Source: Thermotogae bacterium
GTDB lineage: Bacteria; Thermotogota; Thermotogae; B3-G13
Direction: 5' to 3'
NCBI GenBank assembly: GCA_015486095.1
Contig: WFSK01000150.1
Span: 1 to 9,541 of the forward strand
DNA: 9,541 bases
A program made the translations under genes and the position numbers. Positions 1-6,178 of this stretch are shown piece by piece. Position 1 is the stretch's first letter. The number at the start of each line of letters is the position of its first letter. Below the pieces are notes generated by a model. That model saw only the letters and a list, made by a program, of their open reading frames with translations, was not told the origin of the DNA and did not search any database.

Positions 1-188
1 GTGTAATAGCATTTGTCACAGGTTATAAATGAATAGTACAGAGGATTAACTCCCACGTATATTGGTCTAAGGTCCTCTTCCCTTTCCTTCAATCTTATCG
101 CCCAGGAAGCCACCCTAACACTCTTGAATGTATTTCCACAAAGTGGGCACACCATGTCCTTTAGCCAGAAATTCTTCTTTTCACTCAT
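1..188 (-). CDS. DUF2225 family zinc-ribbon protein, N-terminal part (runs off the window)
   Basis: The reading frame opens at an ATG (188-186) inside the last codons of ftsY, overlapping it by 8 bases, and stays open to base 1, giving 62 codons. It starts MSEKKNFWLKDMVCPLCGNT and continues with a basic/aromatic stretch (SWAIRLKEREEDLRP) and NPLYYSF, then CDKCYY. The pairs C14-x2-C17 and C57-x2-C60 are the two halves of a zinc knuckle. The order of CPxCGxxF, RxKxRExD, NPLYY and CxxCxY matches the start of DUF2225 proteins, whose function is not established. An AAGGG about 9 bases upstream within ftsY can act as ribosome binding site, so translation is probably coupled to ftsY. The rest of the protein lies outside the window. 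Confidence 0.75.
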   Translation of the reverse strand, partial: MSEKKNFWLKDMVCPLCGNTFKSVRVASWAIRLKEREEDLRPIYVGVNPLYYSFITCDKCYY

Positions 189-1098
189 GGAGGTTCCCTT
201 CGAACATAGCATCTACGAATTCATCTGCATCGAATGATTCCAGATCATCTATTCCTTCACCTACTCCTATGAATTTTACAGGAATGTCGAGTTCTTTCTT
301 TATACCAAAAATAGTCCCGCCTTTGGCAGTTCCATCCAATTTCGTTACGATCAGCCCATTCACTCCCACAGATTCTTTGAATATACGAGCCTGTTTTATG
401 GCATTTTGACCCGTAGTCGCGTCTAAGACTAACAAGACTTCCTCAGGAGAAGAAGGCTTTACCTTCCTTATCACACGTGATATCTTTTTCAACTCCTCTA
501 CGAGATTATGCTTCGTGTGCAGTCTCCCTGCCGTATCTATTATAACTACATCAATGCCTCTTGCCATAGCTGCCTTCACTGTGTCGTAGGCCACTGCTCC
601 TGCATCTGCACCTGGTCTGTGAGCAATGACTTCCACCCCCACCCTTTCTCCCCATATCTTCAACTGATCTATCGCCGCCGCTCTGAAGGTATCTGCTGCT
701 CCTAAAAGGACACTCTTCCCTTCATCCATATATTTCTTTGCGAGTTTTGCAGCAACTGTCGTCTTACCAACACCATTAACACCAACGATGAGGATAACAT
801 GGGGTTTCGAGTGTGTAATATTACCATTCATATCTCCGTCTCTCAGCTTCTCCTTCATAATCTCCTTCAATACTTCTAAAGGAGATGCCATTTTATTCTC
901 TCTCAGCCTTTCTTTTAATTCGTTTGTCAATTCTTCAGCCATATCCACACCGACATCGCTCAGGATCAACAATTCCTCGATCTCCTCTATATCCTCATTC
1001 GATACCTTTCCTCTTTTCAGCACATCACGTATCTTAGAAAATATGCCTTCTCGAGAGCGCTTTAGGGCGTTGCTCAGTTTACCAAGGATCTTCTTCAT
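181..1098 (-). CDS. ftsY: Signal recognition particle receptor FtsY (SRP GTPase)
   Basis: This is the membrane-side GTPase that docks SRP-ribosome complexes (Ffh plus 4.5S RNA) at the SecYEG translocon. The 305 residues have an N-terminal helical N domain (about 1-95) and a G domain. Visible motifs are the P-loop GVNGVGKTT (106-114), the SRP-specific DTFRAAA (136-142), DTAGR (188-192), TKLDGTAKGG (252-261) and the closing GVGEGIDDLESFD (278-290). The protein begins directly with MKKILGKLSNALKRSREGIF, so the long acidic A domain of enterobacterial FtsY is missing, as in many thermophiles and Gram-positives. The basic, amphipathic N-terminus probably mediates membrane binding. The ATG overlaps the trkA stop (ATGA at 1095-1098) and has GGAGGAGGG 3 bases upstream, so expression is likely coupled to the potassium-regulator gene. 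Confidence 0.97.
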   Translation of the reverse strand: MKKILGKLSNALKRSREGIFSKIRDVLKRGKVSNEDIEEIEELLILSDVGVDMAEELTNELKERLRENKMASPLEVLKEIMKEKLRDGDMNGNITHSKPHVILIVGVNGVGKTTVAAKLAKKYMDEGKSVLLGAADTFRAAAIDQLKIWGERVGVEVIAHRPGADAGAVAYDTVKAAMARGIDVVIIDTAGRLHTKHNLVEELKKISRVIRKVKPSSPEEVLLVLDATTGQNAIKQARIFKESVGVNGLIVTKLDGTAKGGTIFGIKKELDIPVKFIGVGEGIDDLESFDADEFVDAMFEGNLHE

Positions 1099-1748
1099 TT
1101 TCCCTCCTCCGAATCCATGATCCTTAAATCGTCCTGAGTGGCAACGACTATAAGGGAATCGGCTTGAGAAATAACGGTCTCTCCAGAAGGAAATACTATG
1201 TCTTCTCCCCTCTCTATGAGTACCACATTTACACCATATTTCTTGTTCAGCATCAATTCACTCAAGCTCTTGTTTACGAACTTGGGCAAAACCTTCAACT
1301 TATATATGCTGTATTCTTTCACGAGCGGAACCTGCTCGATCATGTATGGAACTTCAAGCTGTTTGGCAAGCCTGACGGCCGTATCTCTCTCCGGATAAAC
1401 GACTGTATCTACACCGATCCTTTCCAAAACCTTTCCATGGAGCGGATTTTGAGCCTTCGATATCACTCTCTTGGTTCCCAATTCCTTCAACAGGAGTGAG
1501 ATCAGAATACTTGCCTGAATATCCGTTCCAACACTCACTATACCAACATCGAAGTTTCCAACACCCAAACTCTTTAAGACATCTTGAAGGGTTGCATCGG
1601 CTTGAACCACGTGTTTCAAGGTGTTCGCACTCTCCTGAACTCTTTCCTCGTTCTTATCTATCGCGAGCACTTCGTACCCATCCGCTTCCAGCGTATTCGC
1701 CACGTTGAATCCAAAGTTTCCCAGGCCTACTACGACGAATTGCAGCAC
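1095..1748 (-). CDS. TrkA/KtrA-type potassium uptake regulatory subunit (RCK/KTN protein)
   Basis: This is a cytosolic NAD(H)/ATP-binding gating ring subunit for a TrkH/KtrB potassium channel. The 217 residues hold one RCK_N and one RCK_C domain, the KtrA/short TrkA layout rather than the double-length E. coli TrkA. RCK_N shows the Rossmann turn GLGNFG (8-13), the ribose-binding acid D31 at the end of the second strand, QADAT (49-53) and VGTDIQASILISLLLKELG (73-91), typical of the family. RCK_C spans about 140-215 (YKLKVLPKFVNKSLSEL, then VIERGED-like and DSLIVVATQDDL). The start is a GTG with AAGGGGTGA 7 bases upstream; an ATG in the leader is followed directly by a stop. No channel gene is adjacent: an ABC ATPase lies upstream and ftsY downstream, so the partner must be encoded elsewhere. 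Confidence 0.9.
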   Translation of the reverse strand: MLQFVVVGLGNFGFNVANTLEADGYEVLAIDKNEERVQESANTLKHVVQADATLQDVLKSLGVGNFDVGIVSVGTDIQASILISLLLKELGTKRVISKAQNPLHGKVLERIGVDTVVYPERDTAVRLAKQLEVPYMIEQVPLVKEYSIYKLKVLPKFVNKSLSELMLNKKYGVNVVLIERGEDIVFPSGETVISQADSLIVVATQDDLRIMDSEEGK

Positions 1749-1755
1749 CTACATC

Positions 1756-1764
1756 TCACCCCTT
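1756..1764 (-). promoter_or_regulatory. Ribosome binding site fixing the GTG start of trkA
   Basis: AAGGGGTGA, read on the minus strand, sits 7 bases before the GTG at 1748-1746. The ATG at 1754-1752 (ATGTAG) leads straight into a stop, so GTG is the usable start. Confidence 0.65.
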
Positions 1765-1784
1765 ATGTTTCCATTTGCTTTCAT

Positions 1785-1793
1785 ATTTTAACA
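1785..1793 (-). promoter_or_regulatory. Possible extended -10 promoter for trkA-ftsY-DUF2225
   Basis: On the minus strand TGTTAAAAT matches the extended -10 pattern TGnTAnnnT (TAAAAT at 1790-1785). No good -35 is present at 16-18 bases upstream; TTAGTC overlapping the end of the ABC gene is the nearest candidate. The position, about 37 bases before the trkA start, fits an operon promoter, but read-through from the ABC ATPase gene is equally possible because no terminator hairpin is seen in the 63-base gap. Confidence 0.4.
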
Positions 1794-1811
1794 TGAATCA
1801 TACTGCGAAGA

Positions 1812-2882
1812 CTAATCGTAGTATTCCAGAGAATTTCGAGTGTAAGGATCGAAGAAGAAGACCTCATCCCTCTTCGGTAAAAGGAAGATTTCATCTCCAA
1901 TTGCTCTTTCTTCGTTACTGCATTCCATAACTATCAACTCACCAACATCGGTATCTACATAAAAAAGGAATAAATTAGAATTGAGTATTTCTATCATATC
2001 GATCTTTCCTCGGATTCCAGATCCGGTGATATCAAAGCCATGCGGCCGTACACCCATCAAAACCTTACCTCGTGGCAACTTGAACCTCGCTTTATCGCAG
2101 TCGATCTTCGTGGTATCAACGAAGACATCGTTCCCATCGAAGTTCGCTTCAATGATGTTCATACCGTACATGGATAGAAAATCGAAGACGAATTCGTTCT
2201 TTGGATGGTAAAAGATATCAGAAGGATTACCGATCTGCTCTATTCTTCCATCCTTTAATACGATCATCTGATCGGCTAAAGCGAAACCATCTTCCACGGT
2301 ACTGAATACGGCAAGAACCGTCATATTCAGCTGCTTTATATATCGTTTTAGATCGGTACGGAATTTGATATGTATCTGCATATCGAGCTGACTGAGCGGT
2401 TCATCTAATAACAAAATTTGGGTCTCCCGTATGGTACCACGTGCAAGGGCTGCCAATTGCTTATGGCCTTCTGAAAGCTCGTGAGGCTTCTCGGGTAAGT
2501 GCTCCTTTAAATTACCATCGATCTCCTCTGCCTTCCTTTCGACTTTACTATCGATTTCACTCGATGGCATACTCAGTATGCTGAGTGGAAATGCAATATT
2601 CCGTCTCGCGTTCATATGAGGATAGAGGGCATAATTTTGAAAAACCATGGCCATCTTCCTCTTGTCCGGAGAAAAGGATGTTATATCTTCATCATCTACA
2701 AAGATCTTTCCCACTTTAGGTCGAATCAGGCCTGCGATGGTCTTCAAAAGGACCGTCTTACCGGAACCAGATGGTCCAACAACGGCTGCGGTGCTGCCAG
2801 ATTCAACAGAAAAGGAGATGTTATGAAGGATGGTCTTTCCACTCAATTCTACACTAATTCCGTCCAAACGCAAACTTCCCAT
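1812..2882 (-). CDS. CUT1-type ABC transporter ATP-binding protein with degenerate catalytic motifs
   Basis: By architecture this is the nucleotide-binding subunit of a carbohydrate or glycerol-phosphate importer (MsmK/UgpC/MalK family). The 356 residues comprise an NBD (1 to about 235) and a TOBE-type regulatory domain (about 240-356, with GVRPHGF at 277-283). Walker A GPSGSGKT (36-43), Q-loop VFQNYALYPHM (Q82) and Walker B QILLLDEP (155-162) with D-loop SQLD are intact. The signature is LSEGHKQ (136-142) rather than LSGGQ, and the switch region reads AVFSTVEDGFALAD (191-204), so the H-loop histidine expected from VTHD is replaced by F or S, depending on alignment. Such a protein may hydrolyse ATP poorly and work beside a second, normal NBD. 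No permease or binding-protein gene is adjacent. The ATG has GGGGGTGAG close upstream and its own promoter. Confidence 0.88.
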   Translation of the reverse strand: MGSLRLDGISVELSGKTILHNISFSVESGSTAAVVGPSGSGKTVLLKTIAGLIRPKVGKIFVDDEDITSFSPDKRKMAMVFQNYALYPHMNARRNIAFPLSILSMPSSEIDSKVERKAEEIDGNLKEHLPEKPHELSEGHKQLAALARGTIRETQILLLDEPLSQLDMQIHIKFRTDLKRYIKQLNMTVLAVFSTVEDGFALADQMIVLKDGRIEQIGNPSDIFYHPKNEFVFDFLSMYGMNIIEANFDGNDVFVDTTKIDCDKARFKLPRGKVLMGVRPHGFDITGSGIRGKIDMIEILNSNLFLFYVDTDVGELIVMECSNEERAIGDEIFLLPKRDEVFFFDPYTRNSLEYYD

Positions 2883-2901
2883 CTTCTCACCCCCTATGTT
2901 T

Positions 2902-2931
2902 ATTATATACTCATCTCGTTTTCGATCTCAA
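2902..2931 (-). promoter_or_regulatory. Promoter of the ABC ATPase gene
   Basis: Read on the minus strand, TTGAGA (2931-2926) is followed after 18 bases by a perfect TATAAT (2907-2902). Transcription would begin near 2895, giving a leader of only about a dozen bases that is mostly the ribosome binding site GGGGGTGAG. The promoter points left, away from the nested palindrome, whose outer arm begins 34 bases upstream of the -35 box. Confidence 0.7.
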
Positions 2932-2964
2932 ATTGTAGAAACAAGGGGAGTATATCAAGGATTC

Positions 2965-3163
2965 GGTAGGAGGCATATCTCGATGTGCGTCGTCAATGTG
3001 AACGAACATGTTGCTTGCTTTCGTTGGTAGCATATTGGTCAGCATCGAGCATTCTTCCTTGAATGCCGATGCACTCAAAACATCCTGTTTCTCGCCAATA
3101 TGCTACCTTCCTGCAGCTTCGCAACCGTTCACAACACTCGCACATCGAGATATGCCTCCTACC
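2965..3163. repeat. Nested palindrome of about 200 bases, potential structured RNA with a three-way junction
   Basis: This fills most of the 368-base gene-free stretch between divergent genes. Paired segments, outside to inside: 2965-2989 with 3139-3163 (25 bp, perfect); 2997-3004 with 3126-3133 (8 bp); 3010-3014 with 3121-3125 (5 bp); 3026-3038 with 3095-3107 (13 bp, perfect). Inside the last helix lie two side-by-side hairpins: 3042-3054 with 3061-3072 (12 bp, one bulged A, six-base loop TTCCTT) and 3078-3082 with 3086-3090 (AAACA/TGTTT, loop TCC). Together about 68 bp are paired, and the inner end is a three-way junction. No T-run follows, so it is not an ordinary terminator. No convincing coding frame or promoter lies inside it. 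It could be a non-coding RNA, a MITE-like insertion, or a symmetric regulatory region; the sequence alone does not decide. Confidence 0.85.
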
Positions 3164-3221
3164 TCATGAAGTTCGCTGTTGTGAAGAAGAAATCGAATTA
3201 CACTTCGCAAAAACAAAGCAA

Positions 3222-3230
3222 TGCTATAAT
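3222..3230 (+). promoter_or_regulatory. Extended -10 promoter of the [2Fe-2S]/flavoprotein operon
   Basis: TGCTATAAT combines a TGn extension with a perfect TATAAT (3225-3230). The -35 is poor: TTCGCA at 3204-3209 leaves only 15 bases of spacer. The predicted start of transcription near 3237 would leave a leader of about 14 bases before the ATG at 3251, mirroring the short leader of the divergent ABC gene. Confidence 0.65.
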
Positions 3231-3250
3231 ATTAGGAGTTTAATTTCTGT

Positions 3251-3568
3251 ATGAAAGAAGGGAGCTTTGTGAGAATAGAAGAACATCCGATATTGACTTT
3301 TCCAAAGGATAGAAGGAAGATAGAATTCACTTTCGAGGGAAAGAAGATGGTAGGCTACGAAGGGGATACCATAGCATCGGCGTTAATAGCCCAGGGAGTG
3401 AAGGTGTTCAGTTACAGTCACAAATCTAAAAGGCCCCGTGGTTTCTTCTGTGCCGTTGGGAAGTGTTCTTCCTGCTTGATGATGGTAAACGGTATCCGTA
3501 ACGTTAGGACATGCATTACTCCGTTAAAAGATGGAATGGATATAAGGAGGAACGATGAAGATGAATGA
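3251..3568 (+). CDS. Small [2Fe-2S] ferredoxin-like subunit (HcnA / proline-dehydrogenase accessory type)
   Basis: This electron-transfer subunit holds one plant-ferredoxin-type [2Fe-2S] cluster. The 105 residues show a beta-grasp opening (IEFTFEGKKMVGYEGDTIASALIAQG, about 24-49), the segment YSHKSKRPRGFFC (55-67) and the cluster ligands C67-x4-C72-x2-C75 and C88, the Fer2_4 layout of HcnA, sarcosine-oxidase-alpha N-termini and the small subunits of hydroxyproline/opine dehydrogenases. It overlaps the next gene by 14 bases, so the two are almost certainly one complex. The start is uncertain: the ATG has AGGAG 12 bases away, while an in-frame GTG at 3269 (MRIEEHPILTF) has GAAGGGAG 4 bases upstream and begins like a typical family member. 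Confidence 0.85.
   Translation: MKEGSFVRIEEHPILTFPKDRRKIEFTFEGKKMVGYEGDTIASALIAQGVKVFSYSHKSKRPRGFFCAVGKCSSCLMMVNGIRNVRTCITPLKDGMDIRRNDEDE
3544..3550 (+). promoter_or_regulatory. Ribosome binding site of the flavoprotein gene
   Basis: AAGGAGG lies inside the end of the [2Fe-2S] gene, 4 bases before the ATG at 3555 and 10 bases before a second in-frame ATG at 3561. Either start works; the proteins differ by two residues (MK). Confidence 0.7.
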
Positions 3569-5357
3569 ATGCGATATATTGGTAGTCGGAGGAGGGCCAG
3601 CTGGTATATCTGCCATAAGGAGTGCCAAACTCGGTGCAGATGTTGTCTTGATAGATGATGGCCTGAAATTGGGAGGACAACTGATAAAGCAAACTCACAA
3701 ATTCTTTGGTTCTGCCGAACAATTCGCCGGCATGAGAGGGGTAGACATAGCGAATAAGCTGGTATCAGAGCTCTACGAATCCGGAACAAAGGTACTCCCG
3801 GGTGCCACGGTGCTCGGTATATATGAAGACGGCGTGGTAAATTACTCAAAAGACAATGTCGTTAGGGAGATAAAACCGAAGAGAACGATCGTAGCCACCG
3901 GAGCTAAAGAGAAAAACCTTCTATTCGAGAACAACGATCTACCCGGTGTATATGGAGCAGGAGCGGTTCAAACGCTGGTAAACGTCTATGGGATAAAGGT
4001 CGGTAACGAAGTTTTGATGATCGGAGCAGGGAACATAGGATTGATAGTAACCTATCAGCTTATGCAGGCTGGCATACATGTTCAAGCGATAATAGAGGCA
4101 ACGGATCACGTAGGTGGATACGACGTTCACGCAAGAAAAGTCAAAAGATTGGGAATACCCATCATCTTCAAGCACAGCATAAAAAGGGTGGATGGCTACA
4201 ACAGTGTAGAAGAGGCTATCGTAGTGAAGTTAGATGATAGATTCAACCCCATACCTGGAACGGAGAAAAAATTCAGAGTTGATACGGTTTGCATAGCGGT
4301 CGGACTGTCTCCATTAGCTGAGCTCCTATGGCAGGCAGGATGTGAGATGAAGTACATTCCCGAGTTGGGTGGCTACGTTCCGGTAAGAGACGAAGACATG
4401 CGAACTTCAAGAGAAGATATATTCGTGGCAGGCGATGTTGCCGGTATAGAAGAGGCAACATCTGCAATGTTAGAGGGGACTATAGCGGGTACGGAAGCAG
4501 CAAGATCACTTGGCTATCCCGTCGAAGATGACGAATTGGAAAAGGCAAAGTCGTACTTGAATCAGCTTAGAGCAGGACCCACCGGTAAAAAGATAAGGAT
4601 AGGACTCGAAAAGTTGTTGGGGAAAAGGCACTCCTTTGAGACAAATGCAACAATTCATAAACCGTCTAAATCAACAATGCCAAAAAACAAACGTGTACCT
4701 GTTGTGGAATGTTTTCAGGAGATCCCCTGCAATCCCTGTGAGGCATCTTGTCCCTTCGATGCCATAACCATAGGCAAAGACATAAATGCGAGGCCAAGCG
4801 TAGATTACAGCAAGTGTACGGGATGTGGCATCTGCGCGCTAAAATGCCCTGGTTTGGCCATATTCATGATAACCGAAGATTACTCGGATTCAGAATCGTT
4901 GTTGGAAATACCATATGAGATGTTACCCATTCCAAGGCCTGGAGACATTGCAGATGGTATCGATAGAGATGGGAATTTCGTGTGTGAAGTTAAGGTTTTA
5001 GGTGTAATAAAGGGTAAGGATAAGACGAATCTGGTCAGAATAATTATTCCAAAAGAATATGCGGATCGCGTGAGAAGTGTGAGAGTAAAGGAATACAAGA
5101 ACGATAAGATCGTCTGTAGATGTGAAGATGTAACAGAAAAAGAAATAGTAGAGGCTATACGTAGAGGGTATACCTCATTCGATGAACTCAAAAGGCTTTT
5201 GAGAGTTGGAATGGGACCATGCGGTGGGAAGAATTGCAGAGAGGAGGTGTTGAAGATAATAGCGAGAGAAACAGGAAAATCTGTAGAAGAACTGGAAGTC
5301 GGAACATATAGACCTCCAACCAAGCCAACGCCCTTTTCCGCATTTAAGAATGAATAG
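3555..5357 (+). CDS. FAD/NAD(P)-dependent oxidoreductase with 2x[4Fe-4S] ferredoxin insert and C-terminal BFD-like [2Fe-2S] domain
   Basis: This multi-cofactor flavoprotein probably passes electrons between an amine or hydroxy-acid substrate subunit and NAD(P) or ferredoxin. Within 600 residues I see the FAD motif VGGGPAGISA (11-20), ATGAKEK (114-120), the second Rossmann motif GAGNIG (157-162) and the FAD-closing VAGDVAG (291-297). A ferredoxin region follows with C386, C392-x2-C395-x3-C399P and C421-x2-C424-x2-C427-x3-C431P. A linker domain (about 440-515) leads to the BFD-like site C521-x-C523 with C556-x4-C561 (GMGPCGGKNC). This order matches the large electron-transfer subunits related to HcnB and to the alpha subunit of dye-linked proline dehydrogenases, with ferredoxin and BFD parts fused in one chain. 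No DAO-type catalytic subunit follows; the next gene is convergent. The substrate cannot be read from sequence. Confidence 0.88.
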   Translation: MKMNECDILVVGGGPAGISAIRSAKLGADVVLIDDGLKLGGQLIKQTHKFFGSAEQFAGMRGVDIANKLVSELYESGTKVLPGATVLGIYEDGVVNYSKDNVVREIKPKRTIVATGAKEKNLLFENNDLPGVYGAGAVQTLVNVYGIKVGNEVLMIGAGNIGLIVTYQLMQAGIHVQAIIEATDHVGGYDVHARKVKRLGIPIIFKHSIKRVDGYNSVEEAIVVKLDDRFNPIPGTEKKFRVDTVCIAVGLSPLAELLWQAGCEMKYIPELGGYVPVRDEDMRTSREDIFVAGDVAGIEEATSAMLEGTIAGTEAARSLGYPVEDDELEKAKSYLNQLRAGPTGKKIRIGLEKLLGKRHSFETNATIHKPSKSTMPKNKRVPVVECFQEIPCNPCEASCPFDAITIGKDINARPSVDYSKCTGCGICALKCPGLAIFMITEDYSDSESLLEIPYEMLPIPRPGDIADGIDRDGNFVCEVKVLGVIKGKDKTNLVRIIIPKEYADRVRSVRVKEYKNDKIVCRCEDVTEKEIVEAIRRGYTSFDELKRLLRVGMGPCGGKNCREEVLKIIARETGKSVEELEVGTYRPPTKPTPFSAFKNE

Positions 5358-5394
5358 GGTTATATCATATCTATAAAGACTCGATCCACTGGAT

Positions 5395-5417
5395 ATATCT
5401 CGATGAACATCGCCAAT
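5395..5417. repeat. Possible diverged copy of the palindrome arm in the convergent intergenic gap
   Basis: The 89-base gap between the flavoprotein and response-regulator stops contains ATATCTCGATG followed by AACATCGCCAAT. It matches 2975-2997 of the left palindrome arm at 19 of 23 positions, and its 11-base core is also in the right arm in inverted orientation. It includes the short palindrome CGATGAACATCG (5401-5412), preceded by ATCC-ACT-GGAT (5384-5394). No T-run follows, so I do not call a terminator. A match of this quality may still arise by chance in a window this long. Confidence 0.3.
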
Positions 5418-5446
5418 AAGAAAATGCATATCAACTCGTTCATTCT

Positions 5447-6178
5447 CTACTTGAACAAATTCAAAAAGTCCTTCTGTACGTTTCTTGCTATCTTTAGGTG
5501 TGTCCCATCGATAAGTTCGGCTATGTAACTCCCTGCAAACCACCTTTTTATCTTCTGCACCGCCCCTATTCTCACTATGTAGCTCTTGTGTATCCTGTAA
5601 AATTCGCTTGTAGGTAACACCTTTTGTAGATCGTTCAAAGTACCTTCGTAGCTAAATTTACCGAAGTCTGCTACGATATATATTTTCTTCTCTTCCGCTT
5701 TTGCATATATGATTTCATCAGGGTTCAGTAATACGATATCTTCTCCATCTCGTGCACGTATCCGTTGTTTTTGAGACCGCAGATTCTCTAATAACTCGAT
5801 CAATTCGGAATTCACAGGTGTATTTTTCTTTCGTAATCTGTTCAAACACTTTTCTATGCGTTCTTTGGAGTAAGGCTTTAGGATATAATCGATGGCGTTC
5901 TCTTCAAACGCCTTTATCGCATATTCGTCGTATGCAGTTATGAAAACCACCATGGGTTCGTATTTTACTTCTTTTAACAGTTCAAATACATTTCGTTCCC
6001 CTAAGTTTATATCGAGAAACAACACACGTGGCCTTTCAGCCTCTATAAGTTTCTTAGCATCTTCATAAGAACTCGCCGTGAAACTTATCTCCGCTCCATA
6101 TCCTTCGAGAATCCTTACCAATCTCTTCAATGGAAGAGGCTCATCCTCTACAATTCCACAGGTAAATCTATCTTTCAT
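5447..6178 (-). CDS. LytTR-family response regulator
   Basis: This is a phosphorylation-controlled DNA-binding regulator, the last gene of the five-gene operon. With the start at 6178 it has 243 residues: a receiver domain (1 to about 118) with the acidic pair E11-D12, phosphoacceptor D56 (VLFLDINLG), T81 (VVFITAYDEYA) and K101 (DYILKPYS), then a LytTR domain (about 138-243) with FYRIHKSYIV (193-202). LytTR domains bind DNA as dimers, usually at direct repeats. I prefer the ATG at 6178 because AGGAGG precedes it by 9 bases; the in-frame ATG at 6196 has no ribosome binding site and would itself contain that AGGAGG. The gene overlaps the kinase gene by 11 bases, so the two form a cognate LytS-LytTR pair. 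Receiver and output domains look intact. Confidence 0.93.
   Translation of the reverse strand: MKDRFTCGIVEDEPLPLKRLVRILEGYGAEISFTASSYEDAKKLIEAERPRVLFLDINLGERNVFELLKEVKYEPMVVFITAYDEYAIKAFEENAIDYILKPYSKERIEKCLNRLRKKNTPVNSELIELLENLRSQKQRIRARDGEDIVLLNPDEIIYAKAEEKKIYIVADFGKFSYEGTLNDLQKVLPTSEFYRIHKSYIVRIGAVQKIKRWFAGSYIAELIDGTHLKIARNVQKDFLNLFK

Noticed and set aside
2965..3163. Palindrome as a complete insertion element with target duplication
   Set aside because: There is no transposase, and the flanks share at most a two-base TC, which is not meaningful. A MITE remains possible only if more copies are found.
3063..3254. Open frame of 63 codons on the plus strand across the palindrome
   Set aside because: It runs through the hairpin arms and the TATAAT promoter and has no ribosome binding site, so it is most likely a chance frame.
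5371..5412. Small hairpins in the convergent gap as a bidirectional terminator
   Set aside because: The stems are only 4-5 bp with tiny loops and no T-run follows on either strand, so I could not support a Rho-independent terminator.
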